Source of the DNA: JAHEZL01 sp964406465
GTDB lineage: Bacteria; Bacteroidota; Bacteroidia; Flavobacteriales_C; GCA-002722245
Direction: 5' to 3'
Assembly: GCA_964406465.1 (NCBI GenBank)
Contig: CAYORT010000002.1
Coordinates: forward strand, 1-64,000
DNA: 64,000 nt
The notes beneath the pieces were generated by a model that ran no database searches, had not been told where the DNA came from, and saw nothing but the letters and a program-made list of their open reading frames with translations. Positions within the stretch are counted from its first letter, which is position 1. Each line of letters opens with the position of its first letter. This document shows positions 25,618-33,852 of this stretch, piece by piece. A program made the position numbers and the translations under genes.

Positions 25618-26277
25618 ATGAAAAAGCATTTTAAACTATTCGCAGCACTGCTTCTTTTTGGAGCAGCAACTTTTGTGTCCTGTAATAAGGAGATCACTAC
25701 CTTCGAAAAACCAACTCACGAGTGCATTATTATTGACGACGAGTGCCACGACACTTCTGTAATTGATAAGAAAATGTGTATCATCAACATATACGACCCC
25801 GTGTGTGGATGCGACGGCGTAACCTACAGCAATGAACAAGAAGCTCTTTACCACTACGGTGTAACAAAATTCACCAGAGGAGAATGCAATAAAGAGGGCA
25901 ACAAGGAAGAAGATGAATGTATTGACAGCTCTCTCATCCCTACAGATCCATCTAAATTGATCATTCCTCAATATTACGCTCCGGTTTGCGGCTGTAACGG
26001 TGTAACATACATCAACCCTACCGACGCATCTGTTCATGGCGTGAAAAACTACACACAAGGTAAATGTGGCGAAAATGCTTCAAAAGATGATTGTATAGAT
26101 AGTACTTTAATTAAACACAATGAAGATGCTATTATACCTGCCTACTATTTGCCTGTATGCGGATGCAATGGTGTTACCTACTCTAACTCTGTAGAAGCAC
26201 AAGTTAATGGGGTAATTAAATACACGAGTGGAATTTGCGGACAATCAGATACTAACGTCGTTTACATGAGTAAGTAG
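25618..26277 (+). CDS. Lipoprotein with three Kazal-type protease-inhibitor domains (219 aa)
   Basis: Signal peptide II with lipid Cys22 (AATFVSC). Three Kazal-like domains, each centred on PVCGCxGVTYxN, lie at about 54-90, 122-150 and 179-207, with a closing Cys in FTRGEC, YTQGKC and YTSGIC. Kazal domains inhibit serine proteases; here they would be displayed in the outer membrane or periplasm and could protect against host, prey or competitor proteases. The ATG at 25618 is chosen because the in-frame ATG at 25579 precedes the signal peptide. A strong terminator follows. Confidence 0.87.
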   Translation: MKKHFKLFAALLLFGAATFVSCNKEITTFEKPTHECIIIDDECHDTSVIDKKMCIINIYDPVCGCDGVTYSNEQEALYHYGVTKFTRGECNKEGNKEEDECIDSSLIPTDPSKLIIPQYYAPVCGCNGVTYINPTDASVHGVKNYTQGKCGENASKDDCIDSTLIKHNEDAIIPAYYLPVCGCNGVTYSNSVEAQVNGVIKYTSGICGQSDTNVVYMSK

Positions 26278-26295
26278 TGTAAATTTCTAGGGTCA

Positions 26296-26326
26296 CAACC
26301 AACAGAGTAATCTGTTGGTTGTTTTT
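26296..26326 (+). terminator. Intrinsic terminator of the Kazal lipoprotein gene
   Basis: CAACCAACAGA (26296-26306) pairs with TCTGTTGGTTG (26311-26321) across a 4-nt loop, followed by TTTTT. Confidence 0.9.
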
Positions 26327-26342
26327 ACTCTTTATAATCAAT

Positions 26343-26350
26343 TAAATTTG
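26343..26350 (+). promoter_or_regulatory. Candidate -7 box TAAATTTG of the sigma factor gene
   Basis: Matches TAnnTTTG; a TTG at 26319-26321 lies 21 bp upstream, although it overlaps the preceding terminator stem. The ATG at 26403 would have a leader of about 45 nt. Confidence 0.45.
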
Positions 26351-26402
26351 CGCGTTAATGACTAAATAAAGTATCTTACCAAGCAGTGAAGCACACACTT
26401 TA

Positions 26403-26972
26403 ATGCAATTAGAAAAGGAATTCATACAGCAGTGCATCAATAGCGATCGTCGTGCACAAGAAAAGCTTTATAAAATTTGCTTTCAATTGCTCATGCCTTT
26501 ATGTTATAAATACGTAAGACAAGAAGAGTTTGCCAGAGAACTGCTTAACGAATCATTTGTGAAAATCATTTTCGCTCTAAAAAATTACAACAGCGATTTA
26601 TCATTTAAAAAATGGGCACAAAGCATTACCATCAACCATCTCATCAACGAATACCACAAACAAAAAAGACTAAAGAAAATAATCGACGAGAATACAGAAA
26701 TAGATAGCTACCAAGCCATGAACAGCATGCGAGAAAACAATGGATATGAAGAACTTTCAGAAAAAGAAAGAATTAATAAACTTCTAGATCAATTGCCTCC
26801 GTCGAGCAGAAAAGTATTTAGTTTATTTGCTCTAGAAGGTTTTTCACACGATGAAATTAGCAAGATGCTCAACATCTCTACAGGAACCTCCAAATGGCAT
26901 CTTTCTAATGCGCGCGACATGCTTAAAAAATTAGTTGCCAGCACCTTTGCATTTTTAATTTTTATGAAATGA
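26403..26972 (+). CDS. ECF-type RNA polymerase sigma factor (189 aa)
   Basis: Sigma-70 family member with region 2 at about 10-80 (LLMPLCYKYVRQEEFARELL, KKWAQSITINHLINEYHKQK) and region 4 at about 120-175 (LDQLPPSSRKVFSLFALEGF, HDEISKMLNISTGTSKWHLS), lacking regions 1 and 3. Its stop overlaps the start of the next gene (ATGA), pointing to coupled expression with a membrane anti-sigma-like partner. Likely controls an envelope response; target promoters are unknown. Confidence 0.9.
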   Translation: MQLEKEFIQQCINSDRRAQEKLYKICFQLLMPLCYKYVRQEEFARELLNESFVKIIFALKNYNSDLSFKKWAQSITINHLINEYHKQKRLKKIIDENTEIDSYQAMNSMRENNGYEELSEKERINKLLDQLPPSSRKVFSLFALEGFSHDEISKMLNISTGTSKWHLSNARDMLKKLVASTFAFLIFMK

Positions 26973-27763
26973 GTAAGGAAGAAAAAAATATCAATTTTGA
27001 GTACAAAGACGAGTATTGGTTAGAAGCCAAGAAACTTTTGGAAAAAGAAGAAAAGAAAAGAAGATTTTTCTTTTGGCTAGGTGGCGCTGGTTTCCTAATG
27101 GCAGCAGTTGCTCTGTTTCTATTTGTAAACACCCCATCTACCAATCAAAGCAGCAAAGCAATTGTTGCCCAAGAAAATGTTGAACAAAAAAAATCAAGCC
27201 TTAATCGCACCGATAATAATGCTACTTCAACCATCTCTGACAGTCCTGTTACAAAAAATAAAAACACTCAAACAACTCCATCTATTTCAAATAATAATAA
27301 CTCTTCTCTCTCAACAAATTCACCAACACCACAATCGAATTCTGCAAGATCTTATTCCTCTTCTACATCACATCACAATTTTGAATTAAAAGGCAAAAAT
27401 TCAAATAGAACACCATCCAACAATGCTGATCCACAAAAGTTAATCGCAGCAGATGCTGAAATAGCATATCTAAATAAAAATACTGCGGATAGTAAATTAG
27501 AGTCGAACACTGAATTAATCAACAACAATACAAACATTACTCTTGATCCATTACACCTAAAAAGTAAAACAAATCTTCTTGCGCTCTCAAATAAATTCGA
27601 TTTGAAAATTGTTAATCAACAAAGCACTGCAAACAAGATTAAGGGCAATTTCTTTGTGGTTGCAGCTGCACAAACTCATCAACAATTCTTACAAGAAACA
27701 AGAAATAAAACAAGCTATATTTCTGCTCGATTCGGATTAGGATATCAAATGTTTGTAAAGTAA
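26969..27763 (+). CDS. Single-pass membrane protein, probable anti-sigma partner, ended by in-frame TAA
   Basis: Acidic, Lys-rich cytosolic N-terminus (residues 1-30), one TM helix at about 33-54 (FFFWLGGAGFLMAAVALFLFV), then a long Ser/Thr/Asn/Pro-rich periplasmic linker (about 55-150) and a C-terminal part that starts to look like an outer-membrane barrel fragment (SARFGLGYQMFVK). The TAA at 27761-27763 interrupts it: the frame continues without a stop to 28339. Position directly behind an ECF sigma gene suggests a sigma-regulating role; no zinc-finger anti-sigma motif is seen. Confidence 0.65.
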   Translation: MSKEEKNINFEYKDEYWLEAKKLLEKEEKKRRFFFWLGGAGFLMAAVALFLFVNTPSTNQSSKAIVAQENVEQKKSSLNRTDNNATSTISDSPVTKNKNTQTTPSISNNNNSSLSTNSPTPQSNSARSYSSSTSHHNFELKGKNSNRTPSNNADPQKLIAADAEIAYLNKNTADSKLESNTELINNNTNITLDPLHLKSKTNLLALSNKFDLKIVNQQSTANKIKGNFFVVAAAQTHQQFLQETRNKTSYISARFGLGYQMFVK

Positions 27764-28339
27764 AATGTATTTATCAATTTTGGCTTGCAGTTTAACAAAT
27801 ATCAAAACTTACATCGAAGCGCTTCAAGCACCAACGATACAGAACAAATTCAAAACTTAAACTTAAATGCGCTCTCTAATAATGATGCTGGACCAGGAAC
27901 TGTATTATTGGCCGATGTAAACATCAACAACAATGTTTACACCATAGCTGGCCAAAGCTATTTTGGCTCGCAATGGGTATCGCGAAAAAATGTAATAAGC
28001 GAAGAAATTATTTATGCTGGATCATTGGCCTTACCTATAAACATTGGTGTTAAATTAAATCGTTTTTCTTTGCAGGCCGGATTCACAGAAGAACTTATTC
28101 TGTTCAACAAAACGCGCCAACAAAACCTTATGTATATTGAAAACACAGCATTGAGTACTTCCGAAAAATTCTCTTACAACAATTTTTCTTTTACACCACG
28201 ATGGCTTAGCTCGGCAACGTTTGGATTAGAATACAATCTTAATCAGCATTTATTAATTGGCTTTGAGCTAAAACAATTGCTGCATAAAAACTACAGCAAT
28301 AAAACACAAAATGTGTTTTTAATCAAATATCAATTTTAA
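27764..28339 (+). pseudogene. Detached C-terminal half of the 26969 gene after an in-frame TAA
   Basis: In the same frame as 26969-27763, reading NVFINFGLQFNKYQN and then a barrel-like series of strands (YAGSLALPINIGVKLN, FSLQAGFTEELILF, ATFGLEYNLNQHLLIGFELK) to the terminal aromatic residue of VFLIKYQF. No ATG begins it; the first possible start is TTG 27785. The natural join MFVK-stop-NVFINFGLQ indicates one gene of about 455 codons split by a single nonsense codon. Confidence 0.65.
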
Positions 28340-28341
28340 AT

Positions 28342-29022
28342 TTATTTCTTTTGAGGTAAACCAAGCTTCACTTTTTCACCCAAAAATTTTGGCTCAGTGC
28401 CAAGCAAAAAGTCAAACAACACCTTTACTCGCGCAAAAGATTCTCGCAACATCGTCCATTTTCCATACGATTTACCCACATCTGCTGCGTTAAAACCGCG
28501 CACAAACATTCCTTCTTGTTCACCAATATAAATAGCTCTCTCGTTGTGAAACTGCTGTGAAATGACCAGCACCGAATCTTGTGAGAAAATCTCCTTACAC
28601 CGCACCATACTATCAAATGTTCGAAAACCTGCATAATCAAGATATATCTTATTTGAATCGATACCTGCTGCTATCAAGTCATATTTCATGTCAGTAGGTT
28701 CGTCATAAGTTTTCTTGCTATTGTCTCCACTTATTATAACATATTCCAATTTACCCGCTTTAAATAAACTAGCTGTAGCTTTTATACGTTTGGTATAATA
28801 CAAATTCAAAGCCCTTCCTTTAGTGAATTTTGAGGTTCCTAATAGCAGTCCTGTTTTAAAATGCGGCACTTCTTCTACCTTACTAAAAGGTTTACCTAAT
28901 GCATTATTCTCAATTTTGCTATTGGCGAACCACAACAAGATCAGGGAGAATACTCCCAACAATGCCACAAACAGCAAAATCTTTTTAATCGTGAAGTGTT
29001 TTTTCATAAAACAGAATTTCAT
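28342..29022 (-). CDS. sanA: SanA/YdcF-family envelope protein (DUF218)
   Basis: Inner-membrane protein of the SanA (vancomycin-exclusion) group affecting envelope barrier or precursor metabolism. One N-terminal TM (ILLFVALLGVFSLILLWF) precedes a DUF218 domain with LLLGTSKFTKGRALN, YVIISGDNSKKTYDEPTDM, YLDYAGFRTFDSMVRCKEIF and QQFHNERAIYI, closely matching E. coli SanA block by block. A second ATG (29007, MKKHFTIKK) is an equally good start. The stop is 2 bp from the convergent plus-strand reading frame. Confidence 0.9.
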   Translation of the reverse strand: MKFCFMKKHFTIKKILLFVALLGVFSLILLWFANSKIENNALGKPFSKVEEVPHFKTGLLLGTSKFTKGRALNLYYTKRIKATASLFKAGKLEYVIISGDNSKKTYDEPTDMKYDLIAAGIDSNKIYLDYAGFRTFDSMVRCKEIFSQDSVLVISQQFHNERAIYIGEQEGMFVRGFNAADVGKSYGKWTMLRESFARVKVLFDFLLGTEPKFLGEKVKLGLPQKK

Positions 29023-29044
29023 TTTATATACCTTAAACTGGGTA

Positions 29045-29074
29045 TTGTAACAAAAAATGCGCTTTCTACTTTTG
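29045..29074 (+). promoter_or_regulatory. Full promoter: TTG - 19 bp - TACTTTTG
   Basis: -33 TTG at 29045-29047 and -7 TACTTTTG at 29067-29074 with 19 bp between, the textbook Bacteroidota arrangement, 21 nt upstream of the ATG at 29096. Confidence 0.7.
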
Positions 29075-29095
29075 CTTCGAATTTAAATTTAAACC

Positions 29096-30238
29096 ATGAA
29101 AAAACTATTTCTTTTAACTTCTTTTACAGTGATTCTTGCCACAGCTGCATTTTCACAACAACTTACAAAAGAAGATTCCTTAGCAGCGGGATTAATGGCT
29201 TCGAAGTCAGCCACAGTATTATCTGGATACGGAAGTATGCAGTATTCTAATAACATAACAACCAAACAAGCATCGACGAATATCGACAGAATGGTGCTTT
29301 TTATCGGACATAAATTCAATTCAAAAATTTCATTTTTCTCTGAAATTGAAATTGAAGATGTTAAAATTGCAGGTGGCAGTCCGGGTGGAGAATTGGCATT
29401 GGAACAAGCTTTTATCAAATTCGATTTCAATAGAAATCACTATATCACTACCGGATTAATTATTCCAAGAATAGGCATCATCAACGAGAACCATTTACCA
29501 AACACTTTTAACGGCAACTTCCGTCCGAAAGTAGAAAAGTTCATCATTCCAGCAACTTGGAGAGAATTAGGCGTTTCATATTATGGAACCTCAACTAGAG
29601 TGCCGGGATTAAATTACTCTTTAAGTGTTTTAAACGGACTAAACAGCGCGAATTTTGACGCGGTAAAAGGTATTCGCGAAGGCCGCTTCGAAGGTGCCGA
29701 TGCCAATGCTAATGTTTTAGCCGCTTCTGGTGCCTTGTTGTATTATGTAAATCATTTTAGAATTCAACTTTCTGCATACATTGGTGGAAGTAACACCATG
29801 TCTGATCATTATTCAGATTCACTTCATGTAAGCCAAGGAGTGTTTGGTGCACCGGTACAACTTATTGAAGGAAATATTCAATACAAAAACAAAGGATTAC
29901 AAATCAAAGCCCTTGGAACATTGACCAACATTAAAGATGCCGACAAAATAAATGCACTTTACGGCAATGGCGTCTCAAAACAGATGTATGGATATTACGT
30001 TGAAATTGGCTACAACTTCAACCACAAAAAAGAAAAAGCATTTATCGTTTTTTCACGATACGAAAATTTGAGAATGAGCACTAGCACTTATAGCGCAACT
30101 AACTTGCAATTCATCACTTCTGGCATCACATACCTACCACACCAAGGAGTAGCGGTAAAACTAGACCATACCTATCAAGTGGCTGGAGAAACGGCAACAG
30201 AACATATGTTTAATCTTGGAGTGGCATACAGTTATTAG
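29096..30238 (+). CDS. Outer-membrane porin-like beta-barrel (380 aa)
   Basis: Signal peptide at about 1-20 (VILATAAFSQ) then barrel strands resembling phosphate-selective porin O/P-like proteins: FFSEIEIEDVKIAGG, ALEQAFIKFDFNRNHYITTG, RPKVEKFIIPATWRELGVSY, and a C-terminal strand MFNLGVAYSY ending in Tyr. The substrate is unknown. It is followed 12 bp later by a Rieske protein, likely in one operon, which suggests a role linked to redox-active or respiratory substrates; that link is inference. Confidence 0.75.
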   Translation: MKKLFLLTSFTVILATAAFSQQLTKEDSLAAGLMASKSATVLSGYGSMQYSNNITTKQASTNIDRMVLFIGHKFNSKISFFSEIEIEDVKIAGGSPGGELALEQAFIKFDFNRNHYITTGLIIPRIGIINENHLPNTFNGNFRPKVEKFIIPATWRELGVSYYGTSTRVPGLNYSLSVLNGLNSANFDAVKGIREGRFEGADANANVLAASGALLYYVNHFRIQLSAYIGGSNTMSDHYSDSLHVSQGVFGAPVQLIEGNIQYKNKGLQIKALGTLTNIKDADKINALYGNGVSKQMYGYYVEIGYNFNHKKEKAFIVFSRYENLRMSTSTYSATNLQFITSGITYLPHQGVAVKLDHTYQVAGETATEHMFNLGVAYSY

Positions 30239-30250
30239 TATCTTCACTTC

Positions 30251-30682
30251 ATGGATAGAAGTAGAAGAGAATTTATAAAAAAATCTTGCGGCATTTGCGC
30301 CAGCATAGTTGGAATTTCTATGCTGGCTGCTTCGCTTGATAGCTGCACACCTTTGCAATATGTAAGCGCAGAGATAAGCAACGGAAAAATCAGTGTTGCC
30401 AAAAATAAATTTGTAGAGGGCACCTCACTTCTCATCCTCAAACATCCAAGTTTAGAATACAATATAGCTCTTGTAAAATCGGGCGAAAATAGTTTTCGTG
30501 CTTTCGAATTGAAATGCACACATCAAGACAATTCTTTGGTAGCCACCAACAGCGGTTTTCATTGCAGTTTGCATGGCAGCTCCTACTCCACTGAAGGTAA
30601 GGTTAGTAACGGTCCGGCTACAACAAACCTAAAAGAATACTCCACATCTGTAGTAAACGAAAATGTAGAGATTTCTTTGTAA
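30251..30682 (+). CDS. Exported Rieske [2Fe-2S] protein (143 aa)
   Basis: Electron-transfer protein. N-terminal RREFIKK followed by a hydrophobic stretch is a Tat-like signal, and Cys32 (SLDSC) may be lipidated. Rieske ligands are Cys89/His91 (CTH) and Cys105/His108 (CSLH). The first box is CTHQDN rather than CTHxGC, and the second CSLHGS, so the disulfide Cys pair found in bc1 Rieske proteins is missing, as in low-potential Rieske ferredoxins. The stop abuts the mpl stop with no gap. Confidence 0.85.
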   Translation: MDRSRREFIKKSCGICASIVGISMLAASLDSCTPLQYVSAEISNGKISVAKNKFVEGTSLLILKHPSLEYNIALVKSGENSFRAFELKCTHQDNSLVATNSGFHCSLHGSSYSTEGKVSNGPATTNLKEYSTSVVNENVEISL

Positions 30683-32035
30683 TTAGCCTACCAACTTCTT
30701 ACCAAACTCATCTAAGTTCATACCATCGTAATTACCGCTGCTCATCAGCAAATAGCTGGTGTTATCTCCTTTTCTGCTTAACAAATATTCTTGCAAAGCA
30801 TCGGGCTGAGTAATCACCTTAAGTTTAGAATTACCAAATGCTTCTTGAACTTGTTCTGCTGTGATTGGTTTTAGCTTTTTGTGTTCTATGGCATGTGGAG
30901 AGAAATAAACCACAGCTTCATCGGCTGTATTCATTGATCCATCATATTCTTTCAAGAAATTTTCATTCAATGAACTAAAGGTATGCAACTCCATACAAGC
31001 CACCAATCTTCTTTTTGGAAACTGATCCTTCACCGCCTTGGTAGTTGCTTTTAACTTACTTGGTGAATGCGCAAAATCTTTATACACATCGCAAGAATCA
31101 TTTCCTGCTACCCACTCTAATCTTTTGGCTGCTCCCTTAAATGAAGCCATTGCAGCGTAAAATTGTTCGTCACTCAAACCTAGCTCCTTGCAAATCAACA
31201 TTGCTCCGCTAAGATTCTGTAGATTGTGTTGTCCGAAAATTTTCATCGGCAACTCTTTTCCATCAGCCAACAAAAATGTTTTGCCTTCTCTCACCACATT
31301 TGGATGAGAATTGTATGGAATACTTTTTACATTTTTCTTGTTCACAATGGCTTGAATATTTTCATCTCCATCGAAATAAATTAAAGTACCATCTTTCTCC
31401 ATCACATCTACCAACAACTCAAACTGATAACAATATTCGGGGAAAGTTGGAAAAACATTGATGTGGTCCCAAGCGATACCGCTCATCAATGCAACATGCG
31501 GACGATAGTGAATAAACTTAGGTCTTCTATCTGTTGGTGAACTTAAATATTCATCGCCTTCTAAAATAATTACTGGAGCTTCCTTGGTTAATTTCACCAT
31601 GGTATCGAAACCTTCCAGTTTTGCACCTACCATATAATCGCAATCTACCTTATTCACTGTTAGGGCATGAAGCACCATGGCTGTAATGGTCGTTTTACCA
31701 TGACTACCAGCAATAACCACACGCTTTTTATCTTTCGACTGTTCGTAGATATATTCGGGATAAGAATAAATGGTTAAGCCCAATTCTTGTGCGCGCAATA
31801 ACTCGGGATTGTCTTTTCTAGCATGCATACCCAACACTATCACATCAATATCTTTGGTGATTCTGTTGGCATCCCACCCCATTGTTTCAGGAAGCAATCC
31901 TTTATTTTTCAATCTTGTTTTTGACGGTTCAAAAATCTCATCATCAGAACCTGTTACATGATATCCTTTTCCATGTAATGCCAATGCCATATTGTGCATG
32001 GCACTTCCTCCTATTGCAATTAAATGTATGCGCAT
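30683..32035 (-). CDS. mpl: UDP-N-acetylmuramate:L-alanyl-gamma-D-glutamyl-meso-diaminopimelate ligase (Mpl)
   Basis: Mur ligase that reattaches recycled tripeptide to UDP-MurNAc. N-terminal Rossmann domain IHLIAIGGSAMHNMALAL, P-loop GSHGKTT (110-116), ILEGDEYLSS and the C-terminal domain with VYKDFAHSPSKLKATTKAV, the Mpl form of the DAP-tripeptide ligase site. 450 aa as expected. Fits with the DAP pathway (dapD at 2284). Confidence 0.92.
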   Translation of the reverse strand: MRIHLIAIGGSAMHNMALALHGKGYHVTGSDDEIFEPSKTRLKNKGLLPETMGWDANRITKDIDVIVLGMHARKDNPELLRAQELGLTIYSYPEYIYEQSKDKKRVVIAGSHGKTTITAMVLHALTVNKVDCDYMVGAKLEGFDTMVKLTKEAPVIILEGDEYLSSPTDRRPKFIHYRPHVALMSGIAWDHINVFPTFPEYCYQFELLVDVMEKDGTLIYFDGDENIQAIVNKKNVKSIPYNSHPNVVREGKTFLLADGKELPMKIFGQHNLQNLSGAMLICKELGLSDEQFYAAMASFKGAAKRLEWVAGNDSCDVYKDFAHSPSKLKATTKAVKDQFPKRRLVACMELHTFSSLNENFLKEYDGSMNTADEAVVYFSPHAIEHKKLKPITAEQVQEAFGNSKLKVITQPDALQEYLLSRKGDNTSYLLMSSGNYDGMNLDEFGKKLVG

Positions 32036-32127
32036 ATAATATTATTTGGAGGTCAAGTTATGTTTTTACTTGATTTGCAAAATGCCTGAATAATATTTTT
32101 ATGAACGAAAGAGATGTTGATATGTGA

Positions 32128-32826
32128 TTATCTAAATGACGGACAGCTATAGCTGCACTCTTTTGCGCCACCCGATTTTTTAGCCGAGAATCGAAACAAT
32201 AAACTTACATGCGCATCAACCACAGCGTCTTTAAATTTATCATTTCCATTTTTACTTACGCCATCTAAATAATCGGTAAAAGTATAGTGATACATGCTTT
32301 CTGCCGCAACGCCAACATATTTACTAAACCAATATTGAACGCCAACTCCAACAGGAATTCCAATTTGTTTAGTAGCAAATGAAGCTTCTGGCACCAAGGG
32401 CAAACGAATGTTTGAATAATCTAATGCCGGGGCAAATTGATATCCACTCACTCCGCCCAACAAATAAAAATTAAGATTAGAATTGCGACTAACATTATTC
32501 AATCTGAATTTCGCCAACACTGATACTTCTTTAAAATCTGAAGTAAATGAAATGCCTCTTAGTTGACGACCACGCCCAGTAGCATAGGCATCTGAACCCG
32601 ATATTTTTCCGTCACTATATTGCAAACGTACTCCCCATCTATTCTGCCAATCATAACCTAATCCTAGTTTATATGAAAAATGTGTGGTTGCCAATCCTGG
32701 CAGCGCCGTGTTCTTTAAATCTCCTAGATAATAGCTTCCTCCTGCTCCAACAAATAAATTGAGCTGCGCTTGAATAAACAAAAAAGGGACTAGCAAAAAC
32801 GATAGGAACAGAAAGTATTTTTTCAT
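32128..32826 (-). CDS. DUF6089-type outer-membrane beta-barrel protein (232 aa)
   Basis: Signal peptide (YFLFLSFLLVPFLFIQAQ) then LNLFVGAGGSYYLGDLKN, the recognisable opening of the DUF6089 family of Bacteroidota. Barrel strands follow (YKLGLGYDWQNRWGVRLQYS, VGVGVQYWFSKYVGVAAES) and a Cys-containing tail ECSYSCPSFR. The start at 32826 is used; a longer in-frame extension to 33018 reads through a palindromic repeat and overlaps the neighbouring gene, so it is rejected. Confidence 0.82.
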   Translation of the reverse strand: MKKYFLFLSFLLVPFLFIQAQLNLFVGAGGSYYLGDLKNTALPGLATTHFSYKLGLGYDWQNRWGVRLQYSDGKISGSDAYATGRGRQLRGISFTSDFKEVSVLAKFRLNNVSRNSNLNFYLLGGVSGYQFAPALDYSNIRLPLVPEASFATKQIGIPVGVGVQYWFSKYVGVAAESMYHYTFTDYLDGVSKNGNDKFKDAVVDAHVSLLFRFSAKKSGGAKECSYSCPSFR

Positions 32827-32890
32827 AGGATTCAATTTAATGAATAGACTGTGACTAAGAGAATAGGTTGCTTTTTTAGCATTTCCATTT

Positions 32891-32969
32891 GTAGGGGCGT
32901 GCCCTTGCGGCCGCCCATCAAAATACATAAAAACACGTAATGTGGGCGACCGCAAGGGCACGCCACTAC
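32891..32969. repeat. REP-like inverted pair, GTAGGGGC family
   Basis: Left arm 32891-32917 (GTAGGGGCGTGCCCTTGCGG then CCGCCCA) and right arm 32943-32969 are reverse complements with 2 mismatches in 27. GC-rich in an AT-rich setting, between divergent genes. The right arm matches the copy after uvrB (35867-35893) closely. Confidence 0.85.
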
Positions 32970-33012
32970 ATTCAAGCATATTCCTTATATTTAAACCTCT
33001 AAAAATCTCAAC

Positions 33013-33852
33013 ATGCAACTATACTCTGTAAATACCGGCTATTTTAAACTTGATGGTGGTGCCATGTTTGGCGTAGTACCAAAAACCATTTGGAATAAAA
33101 CCAATCCGGCCGATGACAAAAATCTTTGTCCCTGGGCCATGCGTTCTTTATTAATTGAAGATGGAAATCGCTTGATTTTAATCGATACCGGCATTGGCGA
33201 AAAACAAGACGACAAATTTTTAAGTCACTATTTTTTACACGGCGATGATTCCTTACAAAAATCTTTGAAAAAACACGGATTTACCGAAGACGACATCACC
33301 GATGTATTTTTAACGCATTTGCATTTTGATCACTGCGGCGGCGCCATCAAAAGAGATGCAAACGGCTTGCTAATTCCCGCTTTTAAGAATGCTAAATTTT
33401 GGAGTCACTCTTCTCATTGGGCTTGGGCAACGAATCCAAATCCACGAGAAAAAGCTTCTTTCTTAAAAGAAAATATTCATCCTATTGAGGCAAGCGGACA
33501 GCTAAATTTCATCGACAAAAGCAAAGATGTTTTTCATAAAGACATTGAGGTATTGGTGGTGAACGGACACACAGAAGCGCAAATGATTCCGCACATTTCG
33601 TACAAAGGAAAAACAGTTGTTTTTGCTGCCGATTTATTGCCGTCAACCGGACACATACCTCTACCGTACGTGATGGGCTACGACACTCGTCCGCTACTCA
33701 CCATGGACGAGAAAAAACTATTTCTCGATAACGCAGCCAACAAAGATTATATCTTGTTTTTACAACACGATGCTTACAACGAATGCTGCACCGTTCAACA
33801 AACAGAAAAAGGTGTGCGATTGAAAGAGACCATTAGATTTTTTGAATCATGA
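33013..33852 (+). CDS. MBL-fold metallo-hydrolase (279 aa)
   Basis: Zinc-dependent hydrolase of the beta-lactamase fold. HLHFDH (102-107) is the H-x-H-x-D-H metal motif; further ligands are NGHTEAQ, AADLLPS and LQHDAYNE. The N-terminus MQLYSVNTGYFKLDGGAMFG recalls AHL-lactonase-like (AiiA/PhnP-like) members, but the substrate cannot be inferred. Overlaps uvrB by 4 bp (ATGA). Confidence 0.9.
   Translation: MQLYSVNTGYFKLDGGAMFGVVPKTIWNKTNPADDKNLCPWAMRSLLIEDGNRLILIDTGIGEKQDDKFLSHYFLHGDDSLQKSLKKHGFTEDDITDVFLTHLHFDHCGGAIKRDANGLLIPAFKNAKFWSHSSHWAWATNPNPREKASFLKENIHPIEASGQLNFIDKSKDVFHKDIEVLVVNGHTEAQMIPHISYKGKTVVFAADLLPSTGHIPLPYVMGYDTRPLLTMDEKKLFLDNAANKDYILFLQHDAYNECCTVQQTEKGVRLKETIRFFES

Noticed and set aside
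25636..26058. 140-aa minus-strand ORF opposite the Kazal gene
   Set aside because: Shadow of the Cys-rich Kazal coding frame; no start context and no recognisable domain.
32827..33018. N-terminal extension of the DUF6089 gene to 33018
   Set aside because: It translates the REP-like palindrome, lacks a signal peptide before residue 65 and overlaps the divergent MBL gene.
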